A stretch of 51,390 nt of DNA from Candidatus Bathyarchaeota archaeon (lineage in GTDB: Archaea > Thermoproteota > Bathyarchaeia > 40CM-2-53-6 > RBG-13-38-9): the NCBI GenBank assembly GCA_026015185.1, contig JAOZGX010000016.1:1-51390 (forward strand), written 5' to 3'. Positions 26,074 to 34,648 of this stretch are shown piece after piece. The position numbers were made by a program, and so were the translations under genes. Position 1 is the stretch's first letter. Every line of letters begins with the position of its first letter. The notes under the pieces are model-generated. The model was not told where the DNA came from and searched no databases. It saw only the letters and a list, made by a program, of their open reading frames with translations.

Positions 26074-28062
26074 TCAAATGATATCTGCTTTACCTGCAGG
26101 TATTAATCTTTGAATATCGTCTAAATTAATATTTTTCATCAAATGCCTATAATTTTCTGGAACTTTCGAAGTTAAAATACTCAGAATTTTCTTAGCTAAC
26201 TTTCCACTTTGGGTTTTCCCGGGGGATATTTCTATGTATGCTAATACGGTTTCTTTTATAGCTGATACCGGAACTGAAGTTATCATTGCATTTTCTTCAT
26301 CGAGTTTCAATACACAAATAGCGAGTCTCGTGACTATTCCTTTGATGTAATTTCTTTTTCCTCTTATCATGAACATCCCTTTACTAATATATTGGCCTGA
26401 TGGTGGCATCTTACTTACCTGGTCAGGTTTTACCCAATACACATCAACAGCTGACACCCCACTTGTCCATGCTTTACTATAAGACGCAGCAAATTGAGCC
26501 GCCTCTTTAATAATTCTTTGATCAACTTTTTTTCCTTCAGTTTTTATCAGAGCAAAAGATGCGCCATGAATTTCAGCATGCAAAACTATATCTTGAGGCT
26601 CCATATGACGCTTAATTAATAACTCATTATTCGATGCATCGCGCCCACATAAAACTAGAATGCCGTCTGATTGAAACCAGTAAAACTTCTCATACCAAGA
26701 TTTTTCACGTCTTTTGACTAGTTCGGGTAGTTTTCCCAATGTTTCTTTGGTTTCAATATCAGTTTTTTTTATCTTTTTTTGAATATCAATTATTGATTTA
26801 TTTAAGCCAATTAATTTTGTTTCAATTTTTTTTGCTTTATTATAAAATGATGAAGCAATATTTTGAGGCTTTTGCCTTAGACTTATAGATATATCCACAT
26901 CTTCTAGTTTGATGATATATTCTAATTTCTTTGGAATCATCTTTTGAAAATAAGTTTCAGGTTTTTTACCTTCTTTTGCTTGATGTCTTATAAAAGATTC
27001 AATCTCTTTCCAATCATTGCCGTCCTTTTTTTTAGAGAGGATAAGTTGTGAAAGATGATCAATTTCATTTATATGCTGATAAATAAGCTCCCCTTTCTTT
27101 CGACTAACCTCTGTAGTTGTTTGAAAAGCTTTTTTCTGCTCAAATTGACTAGTCAGAATTCGCTGTAACTTTGCACTTTTTTTTGATGATTGCTTATCTA
27201 ATTCTTCTTTGTCTATATCGGAGGCAATATTAGAGAAATATTCATCTGTTGCCTTATTGAATGATTCAAAGCTCTTTTTCTTAGCTGTATTATATATGTT
27301 TAAGGAAAAGGGAACAAGATCTACTTGATTTCCCACTTGATCCAGAATTATTGTGGGTTCATAGGGACCTTTAGATATTTTTTTCATTAAATCTTTTACA
27401 GATCCATAAATTCTTTCAATATCGTTATTTGATAAATCATTAGTTTTTGTAACTACAATTTCTGCTTTCGAAAGTATTTCCTTCGTGTAGAGACCATCTA
27501 GGGCTACTAAATCCATAATGGCCCTTTCAATTTCTACTTTATCACTATGCTTTAGCTTCTCTAAACCTTCTTTGGTCAATTCTATAAAGCTAATTTTTGA
27601 GCTAGGAGCTGACTTATAGCTTTCTCTTGCCAATATTTTTCTATCTTTCATAATAGTTGGCTTAAGAGCTGCAATGATTTTTCCATCTTGGTCCACCAGT
27701 ATAATATTTCCTCTTTTGAATGATTCAACTATAATCCGATAATTTTTTCCTTTTGACTCAATGGAGAGTTCTATAATTCTTTCAAATTTTGGATTGTCAA
27801 TTTTAACAATTCGACCTCTGGATAAATATTTTCTTAATACCATGCAGAATTGGATGGGTTTTGGAGGGGTTTTTACCAAATAATTTGTTAAATGTACCCT
27901 TTTTCCTGCCTCTAGAATTATGAATAGCGGCCCGGGTTTTATTCGGATTAGTAAGGTTTTTTGATTCAAGTGATAAACGTTATCTATATGTTTGTCTATT
28001 ATCATTTGTCTAAATTCAGAGGTTATAGCCGCAATGTCGAAATTTGACATAAATTCTTTCAA
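26074..28062 (-). CDS. NFACT-family protein (Rqc2/NEMF/FbpA homologue)
   Basis: 662 residues, full length. The N-terminal NFACT-N and helix-hairpin-helix regions run to about 300. A long charged coiled coil follows (about 290-450). The NFACT-R domain is near FYWFQSDGILVLCGRDASNN. The start is a TTG at 28062 (MKEFMSNFDIAAI) with AAGGGA upstream; an ATG at 28050 is possible. Relatives bind split 60S/50S subunits carrying stalled peptidyl-tRNA and add C-terminal tails in ribosome quality control. That role is inferred here. The start overlaps the 5' end of a divergent small membrane protein gene. Confidence 0.9.
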   Translation of the reverse strand: MKEFMSNFDIAAITSEFRQMIIDKHIDNVYHLNQKTLLIRIKPGPLFIILEAGKRVHLTNYLVKTPPKPIQFCMVLRKYLSRGRIVKIDNPKFERIIELSIESKGKNYRIIVESFKRGNIILVDQDGKIIAALKPTIMKDRKILARESYKSAPSSKISFIELTKEGLEKLKHSDKVEIERAIMDLVALDGLYTKEILSKAEIVVTKTNDLSNNDIERIYGSVKDLMKKISKGPYEPTIILDQVGNQVDLVPFSLNIYNTAKKKSFESFNKATDEYFSNIASDIDKEELDKQSSKKSAKLQRILTSQFEQKKAFQTTTEVSRKKGELIYQHINEIDHLSQLILSKKKDGNDWKEIESFIRHQAKEGKKPETYFQKMIPKKLEYIIKLEDVDISISLRQKPQNIASSFYNKAKKIETKLIGLNKSIIDIQKKIKKTDIETKETLGKLPELVKRREKSWYEKFYWFQSDGILVLCGRDASNNELLIKRHMEPQDIVLHAEIHGASFALIKTEGKKVDQRIIKEAAQFAASYSKAWTSGVSAVDVYWVKPDQVSKMPPSGQYISKGMFMIRGKRNYIKGIVTRLAICVLKLDEENAMITSVPVSAIKETVLAYIEISPGKTQSGKLAKKILSILTSKVPENYRHLMKNINLDDIQRLIPAGKADII

Positions 28063-28348
28063 ATCAAATCCCTTATTTTTTGGGCCATCGAATATAGTCT
28101 ATTGGTCAAGATTTTTTCTTGGAATAATTGCTGCATTAGTATGTTTCACATTTAAGCTGAAGGGAGCAAGTGGAATCAATGTTCTACTCATCTTTTATAT
28201 GATTTCATACATTGTATTCAGAAATATTCTACACTATGGAGAAGAAGAATTAAAAGGTAAACATAAAGTTTTAACTTTAGGAGTGGGAACCTGTATCTTC
28301 ATTTGGGCTGCTTTGTGGATACTGCTTTACACTTTGTATCCTTATTAG
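28034..28348 (+). CDS. Three-helix membrane protein, EMC6/Rab5IP-like (tentative)
   Basis: 104 residues from the ATG at 28034 (MSKFDINSFKSNPLFFGPSN). Three membrane helices are visible: WSRFFLGIIAALVCFTF, VLLIFYMISYIVFRNIL and LGVGTCIFIWAALWILLYTL. The first helix with an Arg and small residues, then a Gly-containing loop (KGASGIN), resembles the EMC6 / Rab5-interacting layout of membrane-insertase subunits. This is a pattern-level match only. The 5' end overlaps the start of the NFACT gene on the other strand by 17-29 bases. The stop overlaps the next minus-strand gene by four bases. Confidence 0.65.
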   Translation: MSKFDINSFKSNPLFFGPSNIVYWSRFFLGIIAALVCFTFKLKGASGINVLLIFYMISYIVFRNILHYGEEELKGKHKVLTLGVGTCIFIWAALWILLYTLYPY

Positions 28349-28698
28349 CCTTCTTTTTGTTTTTTCCATGGTCTGTTTTTTTCTATGGTAATAAGATAAT
28401 CTAGTAAAGCTGAAAAGTAACCTCTATCAAATTCTGCATGAAGAGAATTTTCTGTATGAGCTTTGAATTCTTTGTGTAGTTCGATGATATTATCTTCATT
28501 AAATTTCTTAGTAAAAAAAAGATACTTTTCACTATTAGGTTTTAAAGTAAGAAGTAGACCTTCCAAAGCTTTACGATATCCTTCTTTCCATTCTGAGTCT
28601 ATCTTTTCTTCGATAGCTATCTTCTCGAAAATTCTTTCGCTTTCTTTTAGATTTTCTGTAAGAACCTGGTTAAAGAATTCGGTATGTTTATTATCCAT
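28345..28698 (-). CDS. Small helical hypothetical protein
   Basis: 117 residues, almost all helix, with no signal or membrane segment. Motifs are EGYRKALEGLLLTL and FDRGYFSALLDYLI, suggesting two similar helical hairpins. It resembles the partial protein at the right edge of the window (RYLKGLECVLESV), which may belong to the same family. It lies 28 bases after the radA stop on the same strand, so it may be co-transcribed with radA. No function is known to me. Confidence 0.6.
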   Translation of the reverse strand: MDNKHTEFFNQVLTENLKESERIFEKIAIEEKIDSEWKEGYRKALEGLLLTLKPNSEKYLFFTKKFNEDNIIELHKEFKAHTENSLHAEFDRGYFSALLDYLITIEKNRPWKKQKEG

Positions 28699-28726
28699 AT
28701 TTTAAAGGCCCTTCTTTATTCTGTCT

Positions 28727-29698
28727 TTAACTCCTTTCTCCCTCAACGTCTTCTATACCGTTATCAGTTATCTTAAATAATCTTTCTCCTTCAGGAAGAT
28801 ATGGGCTAGATACTAATCTAGCAATCCTGACAGTGCTACTGGCCGTCCTACGTAAATAAACTCTGGTGTGGCTTGTATGTGCAACTATATGTCCACCTGC
28901 AGCTTCAACAGCGCTGGAGAAGAATTGATCAGGTTTAGCTAAAACTTGATTTGTTACTACAGCAACAGCATTAAAAGCTCTAGCTAACCTAGCTAATTGA
29001 TGCATATGCTTGTTCAGTTTTTGTTGTCTTTCAGCCAGCATCTCTCTACCAATATATTCGCTCCTAAAATGAGCAGTTAAGGAATCTATTATTATCAACC
29101 TTATCTTATTTTTCTTGACTACTTCATCACATTTCTCAAGGAGTAAAATTTGATGGTCGCTATTATAGGCTTCACAGTAAATTATCTTTTTAGTAGCCTC
29201 TTCTGGATCTATTCCTAAATGATTCGCCATCTTGATTATCCATTCAGGTCTAAAGGTCCGCTCGGTATCAATGTAAAGTACACCGCAATTTAGACCCCCT
29301 TGCTCAATTGACCTTTGGGCATTAACTGAGAGTTGATGGCATAAAATTGATTTACCTACGCCATAAGGACCATAAAATTCGGTGATTGTCTGAGTTTCTA
29401 AACCACTATCTAATAATTCATCTAAAGTTTGACTCCCAGTTGACAAACGCTGAACATTCTTTCTTATGTCCATCAATTCATTAGCACGTACGAATTCTAT
29501 TGTTATAGATTCCCTAGCTCTAGAGATTATCTTTGTAGCTAGCTTTTCACTAATTCCCGTAGATAGTAATTCTTTAACAGTAGCTGTTGCCAAAGATTCG
29601 GGTGTATGAAATCCTAATTCTTTTAACTTATCAGCAATCGCTGGTCCGATCTCCTCTAAATCTTCTATGTTTTCTATTTTTTTCTTTTCCTCCGTCAA
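28727..29698 (-). CDS. radA: DNA repair and recombination protein RadA
   Basis: 323 residues, normal for archaeal RadA. An N-terminal helix-hairpin-helix domain (GPAIADKLKELGFHTPESLA) is followed by the polymerisation motif region, Walker A GPYGVGKS, Walker B LIIIDSLTAHF and the L2 region. It forms ATP-dependent filaments on single-stranded DNA and drives strand exchange. The start is TTG at 29698 with GGAGG overlapping downstream; no suitable ATG lies near the conserved N-terminus. Confidence 0.97.
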   Translation of the reverse strand: MTEEKKKIENIEDLEEIGPAIADKLKELGFHTPESLATATVKELLSTGISEKLATKIISRARESITIEFVRANELMDIRKNVQRLSTGSQTLDELLDSGLETQTITEFYGPYGVGKSILCHQLSVNAQRSIEQGGLNCGVLYIDTERTFRPEWIIKMANHLGIDPEEATKKIIYCEAYNSDHQILLLEKCDEVVKKNKIRLIIIDSLTAHFRSEYIGREMLAERQQKLNKHMHQLARLARAFNAVAVVTNQVLAKPDQFFSSAVEAAGGHIVAHTSHTRVYLRRTASSTVRIARLVSSPYLPEGERLFKITDNGIEDVEGERS

Positions 29699-29898
29699 TT
29701 AATTTCACTTTTTAAAAATGATTTTGGAGGGCAAATTATTCTAAATAAGGAGTTATGAATTAATATTCAATATATTAGATTATTCAATATTCTTTAATGA
29801 TTCCTGTAAGAGTGGTATTTATCAAAGCTTACGCTTGTAATTAGATATTTGCGAAGGGCGGTTGCAATATTATATAATGAATTGTTAAATAAAATAGT

Positions 29899-30987
29899 CT
29901 AAACGATTACTTCTTCGGTTTGCCTATCGAGTACGTAGAGTTTATCCTTATTTAGATTTGCCCATTCTTTTTTTCCAATTTCCGTTTCATAGGTAGGCGG
30001 CACTACTGCTTTGAAAAGGATGTTACCCTTCTTGAGATGTAGAATTGTCTCGTTACCTAAAACCTCTTGTAATGCAACTGTTGCTTCAATAGAATCCTTA
30101 CTTTTTTCTTTAGTGACTTTAATCTGCTCGGGTCTTACACCAATTATTAGCTCTGAACTTTTTGCACCTTTGGTTATAGCGGTTTTCATCTTTGTGACGT
30201 CTATTTGGAATTCCCCGGTATCGAGGTAAGCTTTTCCAGCCTTTTCAACTAAGGTACAATCCATAAAGTTCATTGCCGGACTGCCTACAAAATCCCCTAC
30301 ATATTTATTAGCAGGACGATTGTAAATTGCGTCCGGTTCTGCTATTTGCTGTATTTCTCCTTCTCGAACTACAGCGATTCTATCAGACATACTCATAGCT
30401 TCGAGTTGGTCTGGTGTACTGTAAATTATCGTCTGACCGAATTCTTCTTGTAATCGCTTTAGTTCAGTTCTCATACCCAATCTTAGAAGAGCGTCTAAGT
30501 TGCTCAATGGTTCGTCCATTAGAAATACTTTTGGACTTCTGACTAATGCCCTACCTATTGCAACTCTCTGTCTCTCTCCTCCGCTTAAGGTCGCAGGCCT
30601 TCTATCCAAGAGGTAGTCTATCTTTAGAGTGTTTGCTATCTCCCTAACTCTTTTATCGATTTGATCTTTTGGAATTTTACGAAGTTTTAAAGTGAATGCC
30701 ATATTATCGAAGATTGACCAGCCAGGATATAACGCGAGATTTTGGAAGATCATTGCGACGTCTCTTTCACTTGGCAAAACATCATTTACAAGCCTATCTC
30801 CAATGTATATATTGCCTTTATCTTGTTTTTCAAGCCCAGCCACCAGTCTTAGTGTGGTGGTTTTTCCTGCACCCGGACGACCTAATAAGCAAAAGAACTC
30901 CTTATCCTTAACATTAAAAGTAAAATCATTTACAGCTTCTACTTTTCCAAACTTTTTTGTCAGATTTTCAATTTTTACTTCTACCAT
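29899..30987 (-). CDS. ABC sugar-type ATPase, H-loop lacking partner
   Basis: 362 residues from the ATG at 30987 (a TTG two codons upstream is an alternative). It is a MalK/UgpC-type ATPase with Walker A GRPGAGKTT, Q-loop FQNLALYPG, signature LSGGERQRVAIGRAL and Walker B FLMDEPLSNLD, followed by a TOBE regulatory domain. The H-loop reads YSTPDQLEAM: the His that contacts the gamma phosphate is Pro. The signature is canonical. It follows a closely related gene 17 bases upstream that shows the opposite pattern, so the two probably form a heterodimer with one working ATP site. No permease or binding protein is in the window. Confidence 0.9.
   Translation of the reverse strand: MVEVKIENLTKKFGKVEAVNDFTFNVKDKEFFCLLGRPGAGKTTTLRLVAGLEKQDKGNIYIGDRLVNDVLPSERDVAMIFQNLALYPGWSIFDNMAFTLKLRKIPKDQIDKRVREIANTLKIDYLLDRRPATLSGGERQRVAIGRALVRSPKVFLMDEPLSNLDALLRLGMRTELKRLQEEFGQTIIYSTPDQLEAMSMSDRIAVVREGEIQQIAEPDAIYNRPANKYVGDFVGSPAMNFMDCTLVEKAGKAYLDTGEFQIDVTKMKTAITKGAKSSELIIGVRPEQIKVTKEKSKDSIEATVALQEVLGNETILHLKKGNILFKAVVPPTYETEIGKKEWANLNKDKLYVLDRQTEEVIV
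30131..30272 (-). repeat. Gene-conversion tract, downstream copy
   Basis: 142 bases in the TOBE-coding part of the downstream ATPase match 31240-31381 of the upstream ATPase at 135 of 142 positions. The first 68 bases (30131-30198) are identical. The rest of the two genes is much more diverged. Confidence 0.9.
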
Positions 30988-31004
30988 CTTCAATCGCCCT
31001 TTTT

Positions 31005-32108
31005 TTAAAATATTGTAAGCCCAGTTTTCCGATCAATTAAATGCATCTTATTCATATTGAAGCCCATCCATATTTCATCATCGATTTTTGGCCTAAATGT
31101 TCCTGAAACTAAAGACCTTATCATAGATTTTCCGGCTTTAACATCTATTATCGTTTTTGCTCCAAGCGGTTCAATTAGATATACTGTTCCTTTAATTGAG
31201 GTTTTGGCTGATTTTTTCATTTCTATGTAAACTTCTTCAGGTCTTACACCAATTATTAGCTCTGAACTTTTTGCACCTTTGGTTATAGCGGTTTTCATCT
31301 TTGTGACATCTACTTGGAATTCCCCGGTATCGAGGTGGGCTTTTCCAGCCTTTTCAACTAGGGTGCAATCTATAAAGTTCATATTAGGGCTACCAATAAA
31401 GTTGGCTACAAATCTATTTGCTGGTTGATCGTATACTTCAGATCGAGTTCCATACTGTTGTAATTTACCATTATCCATAATAGCTATTCGATCGGCCATT
31501 GCCATAGCTTCAATTTGGTCATGAGTTACATACAGGATTGTTTGATTTAATTCTCTCTGAAGTCTTTTTAACTCAACTCTCATAAAGGATCTGAGAGAGG
31601 CGTCCAAATTACTAAGAGGCTCGTCCAATAAGAAGAATGCCGGTTTAGTAATCATGGAACGACCTAATGCCGTCCTCTGTTGTTCGTCTAACCTTAACTT
31701 AGCAGCTTTCCTATCAAGGATAGGTGTTAATTGTAAAGTCTCAGCAACTTTCATTACTTCATTCTTTATTTCATTATCAGGAGCTTTTCTAACTTTCAAT
31801 CCAAAAGCTAGGTTTTCATATACTGACATTCCTGTAAAAATCGCATAATTCTGAAAAACTAAACCTACATTTCTAGCTTTTGGAGGCAGATCAGTTATAT
31901 CTGAATCGCCAACATATATATTCCCAGAAGTTGGTTCAAGAAGGCCTGCAATCATATTCAAAGTAGTCGTTTTTCCACATCCTGAGGGGCCTAGAAGGCA
32001 GGCAAATTCTCCTCTTTTAACCTCAAGGTTTAAATCATTAACAGCTACTAGATCACCAAATTCCTTCCTTAGGTCTACCAAGCGTAGATTTTTACCTAAA
32101 CTCTCCAT
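31005..32108 (-). CDS. ABC sugar-type ATPase, degenerate signature partner
   Basis: 367 residues. Walker A GPSGCGKTT, Q-loop FQNYAIFTG, Walker B FFLLDEPLSNLD and H-loop YVTHDQIEAM are all canonical. The signature motif is degenerate: KLRLDEQQRTALGRSM instead of LSGGQ. A TOBE domain follows. The ATG at 32108 has a strong AGGAGATC ribosome site. With the next gene it looks like GlpS/GlpT-type pairs, in which two ATPases serve one importer. Substrate is unknown; carbohydrate or polyol is likely from the family. Part of the TOBE coding region is nearly identical to the downstream gene. Confidence 0.9.
   Translation of the reverse strand: MESLGKNLRLVDLRKEFGDLVAVNDLNLEVKRGEFACLLGPSGCGKTTTLNMIAGLLEPTSGNIYVGDSDITDLPPKARNVGLVFQNYAIFTGMSVYENLAFGLKVRKAPDNEIKNEVMKVAETLQLTPILDRKAAKLRLDEQQRTALGRSMITKPAFFLLDEPLSNLDASLRSFMRVELKRLQRELNQTILYVTHDQIEAMAMADRIAIMDNGKLQQYGTRSEVYDQPANRFVANFIGSPNMNFIDCTLVEKAGKAHLDTGEFQVDVTKMKTAITKGAKSSELIIGVRPEEVYIEMKKSAKTSIKGTVYLIEPLGAKTIIDVKAGKSMIRSLVSGTFRPKIDDEIWMGFNMNKMHLIDRKTGLTIF
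31240..31381 (-). repeat. Gene-conversion tract, upstream copy
   Basis: Partner of 30131-30272. Both copies encode the segment FIDCTLVEKAGKA (with FMD in the other) to SSELIIGVRPE. The sharp drop in similarity at both ends suggests copying between the two genes and not simple conservation. Confidence 0.9.
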
Positions 32109-32422
32109 TAAGATCTCCTACCAATAAAAAGAGAATCGATTGATTCGACCGTTTCTCATCAGATTTTCCGGATTTTCGTAAATTTAACCTCTTATATGCA
32201 TATAAACTTAACTATGAATTTCATTATTTATTGTGAGATAACGACTCAGTTTAGGCTTAAATGTATTTTTAGTATCCTGAAGTATAATTAGATACATTTA
32301 TTAAAATCCGATAATGGATTCTAATGAATTTGATTAAAAATATTTTAATCAAATTGTTTAACATGATAGATTTCATAAATGCTGTCAAGAATGCTAAATA
32401 ATTCAATTCTCATGTGATTTTA
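32109..32422. promoter_or_regulatory. AT-rich divergent intergenic region
   Basis: About 310 bases between the ABC ATPase pair (minus) and the SerK/ParB-like gene (plus). It is very AT-rich. TATGCATATAAAC near 32195 can serve as a minus-strand TATA region, and several ATT/AAT-rich inverted repeats lie near 32330-32350. No gene or clear RNA was seen. Confidence 0.3.
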
Positions 32423-33046
32423 ATGATGGAGCATATCGATAAGCTCAAAGAACATGAACAAACGGACCCCCTTCGATTGGAAGAAATTAAAGCGATGTTG
32501 ATTAAAGATAATTTTCAAAGAGATCCGATAATAGTAGATAAAAAAACCCTTGTAGTAGTTGATGGCCATCATAGATTAAACGCACTAAAACAGTTAGGTC
32601 ATAAAAAAGTAGCAGTTTATTACGTCAATTATTTAGAAGATGAAAATATTATTGTCCGCACATGGTACCCAATAATACTTGGGTCAAGATGGAAATTAAT
32701 GACTTTAGTTAATGAGAAATTCATTAATTCAAATTCAGATCCTAAGCAATCACCCTACGGGGAACTTATCATGAAAGGTAAAATTTTTCCACTTAAATCC
32801 GGAAGAGATAGTATAATGAGAACTCTGGTAGGTAAGGTCAGAATTGATTATGCATTCACGATTGAAATAGCTCGGGACCTTGCATTTAGAGGCAAAGTGG
32901 CTGGAGCACTTATATTCAAATCTGTATCAAAAAGAGATGTGATTAATGCTGCTTTAAGTGGGAAAAAATTTCCACCAAAAACTACACAAAATATAATACC
33001 AAATAAACCAAGAAATTGGTATGTGCTCTTAAAAAAGCTAATTTAA
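32423..33046 (+). CDS. ParB-fold protein, SerK (ADP-dependent serine kinase)-like
   Basis: About 207 residues from ATG at 32423 (GTG at 32414 and ATG at 32426 are alternatives). The ParB-like core is visible in DPIIVDKKTLVVVDGHHRLN, then ALKQLGHKKVAVYYVNY. The C-terminus has FPPKTTQNIIPNKP. That C-terminal PPK-T motif and the lack of a DNA-binding helix domain resemble archaeal SerK and SbnI, ParB-fold enzymes that phosphorylate free serine with ADP or ATP. A serine kinase role feeding cysteine synthesis is an inference. No ribosome site is seen, so translation may be leaderless. Confidence 0.7.
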   Translation: MMEHIDKLKEHEQTDPLRLEEIKAMLIKDNFQRDPIIVDKKTLVVVDGHHRLNALKQLGHKKVAVYYVNYLEDENIIVRTWYPIILGSRWKLMTLVNEKFINSNSDPKQSPYGELIMKGKIFPLKSGRDSIMRTLVGKVRIDYAFTIEIARDLAFRGKVAGALIFKSVSKRDVINAALSGKKFPPKTTQNIIPNKPRNWYVLLKKLI

Positions 33047-33137
33047 CAACATAATAAATTTAAAAAGATTAAGTTGAGTAGAAAAGGTTTTTATATTGAA
33101 TATTAACTTAAGTGGAAAACCTAAGTAAGGGATTAAT

Positions 33138-33374
33138 TTGGAACCATCAAAGAAACCTCTAAATCTATTGATTAAAAAAATTAATCAAGACGTCACTGTT
33201 AAACTGAAGAATAATTCAGAATATAAAGGTAAAATGATTGAATGTGATGGATACATGAATATTATTTTAGAGGGTGCTGAAGAATTTAGAAACGATGAGG
33301 CAACAGCGAATTTCGGTTGCGTAATTGTTCGAGGTAATAATGTGCTTTACGTATGCATAGATGGACCAAAATAA
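33138..33374 (+). CDS. Sm-like archaeal protein (LSm)
   Basis: 78 residues from a TTG with AAGGGA upstream. The Sm1 motif (VTVKLKNNSEYKGKMIECDG, then YMNIIL) and Sm2 motif (VIVRGNNVLYVCI) are both clear. Archaeal LSm proteins form heptameric rings that bind U-rich RNA. It is the first gene after the SerK-like gene on the plus strand and converges with the DUF460 gene 38 bases away. Confidence 0.95.
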   Translation: MEPSKKPLNLLIKKINQDVTVKLKNNSEYKGKMIECDGYMNIILEGAEEFRNDEATANFGCVIVRGNNVLYVCIDGPK

Positions 33375-33412
33375 TTGGTGCACGCGCAAATTAATTAATA
33401 TTAATTTCAGAA

Positions 33413-34621
33413 TTATTGGATAATATAGAAATTATCTTTAATGAGTTGTTTTTTCTTAGATAAGTCTGATTTTGCTTTTTTGATCGCATTATTGATTTCA
33501 TTGGTCTCAATATATGGCCTATTATTTACCCATTTTATATTGAGCTTTTTTGATGATAGAGTGGGAATATTTTCGCTTATTAACTTATTTTCTGCATGAT
33601 GGGACATTGGATTACAAAATATAACTGCTTTTATACCTACATCGATCAAGCTTTGAGCAGCAGAGTTGCCTCCCCCACTCGCATCCATTAATAAAGCGAT
33701 ATCTCCAGAAATTATGTCAGATTTAAATATGGCCATATTGACTTGTGTGGATGAGAATTTTTTTATGGGTTTGAGAAAAATTATTTTTTGATCAGTTTCC
33801 AATTGATCAATAATGTCTAAATTTTCTTTTTGGTTAATTTCTTTAATCTCTAATTTTCTTAATTTCTTACTCAGTTCAGCTATCTCTCTTTTCTGTAACT
33901 GAATAAGTCTATCTTTAAAAGCCTCTACCTCGATTTCCTTGTTTTTTTTCTTGATGAAGGTTCTTAGTCTTGAAATCTCATTATTTAACTTCTCTATTTT
34001 ATTAATCAGATTCTTTTTTTCTGTTTTTAATCCTTTAATTTCTATTGACCTTTGGGATAATTTTTCTGAAATCCTACTAACAACTTTTTTCCTTTTTAAA
34101 GTAGGTTTTATTTTTTTAATTTCTTTTTTCTTTTTCAGAGAATAGATGGCTTCTTTAATCCTCATGCCTTTAACAACGGCACTTTTAATGTTATCCAAAT
34201 CAATGTCAGGATCTTGTTTATTTTCTATTTGAATGAATTTATCCTTATAATAATTATAGGCCTTGAGAGCAGCCGCTAATGCATCAATCACATGGGTATC
34301 TTTGATAAACAATTCATGTTCATGCAAGAATTTATTGACCAATTCTCTTTTTTTCTCGCCTTTCATTAATACTTTTGGGACGAATATAGTTGAATTAAAT
34401 TTTGAAGCGACTTTTTTAATATAATTAGGTGTTGGTGTTACATCAGTGGCTATAATTATTGGTTTTCCTATATCCAGTATTTGAGTAATAATATCACTAA
34501 CTGAGATGGCTTTTTCGCTTTTTAGTACGAGAGGATTTGCATCCAAATCTAGAATGGCTAAACCACAAGTAATCCCTGGATCTATTCCAATTATTAAATT
34601 CCTTTTTTTAGAATTCCCCAA
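33413..34621 (-). CDS. DUF460 (COG2433) RNase H-fold protein
   Basis: 402 residues from TTG at 34621. The N-terminal RNase H-like domain reads LIIGIDPGITCGLAILD, then IATDVTPTPNYIKKVASKF and DTHVIDALAAALKAY, the archaeal DUF460 pattern. A long charged coiled coil (about 170-285) follows. The C-terminal domain contains IALLMDASGGGNSAAQSL and VIFCNPMSHHAENKL. Many relatives are longer (about 600 residues), so this is a short form. A nuclease or structural role in nucleic acid metabolism is suspected but untested. Confidence 0.85.
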   Translation of the reverse strand: MGNSKKRNLIIGIDPGITCGLAILDLDANPLVLKSEKAISVSDIITQILDIGKPIIIATDVTPTPNYIKKVASKFNSTIFVPKVLMKGEKKRELVNKFLHEHELFIKDTHVIDALAAALKAYNYYKDKFIQIENKQDPDIDLDNIKSAVVKGMRIKEAIYSLKKKKEIKKIKPTLKRKKVVSRISEKLSQRSIEIKGLKTEKKNLINKIEKLNNEISRLRTFIKKKNKEIEVEAFKDRLIQLQKREIAELSKKLRKLEIKEINQKENLDIIDQLETDQKIIFLKPIKKFSSTQVNMAIFKSDIISGDIALLMDASGGGNSAAQSLIDVGIKAVIFCNPMSHHAENKLISENIPTLSSKKLNIKWVNNRPYIETNEINNAIKKAKSDLSKKKQLIKDNFYIIQ

Positions 34622-34648
34622 TTAATGCTTCTACTCTCTGATGCATTC

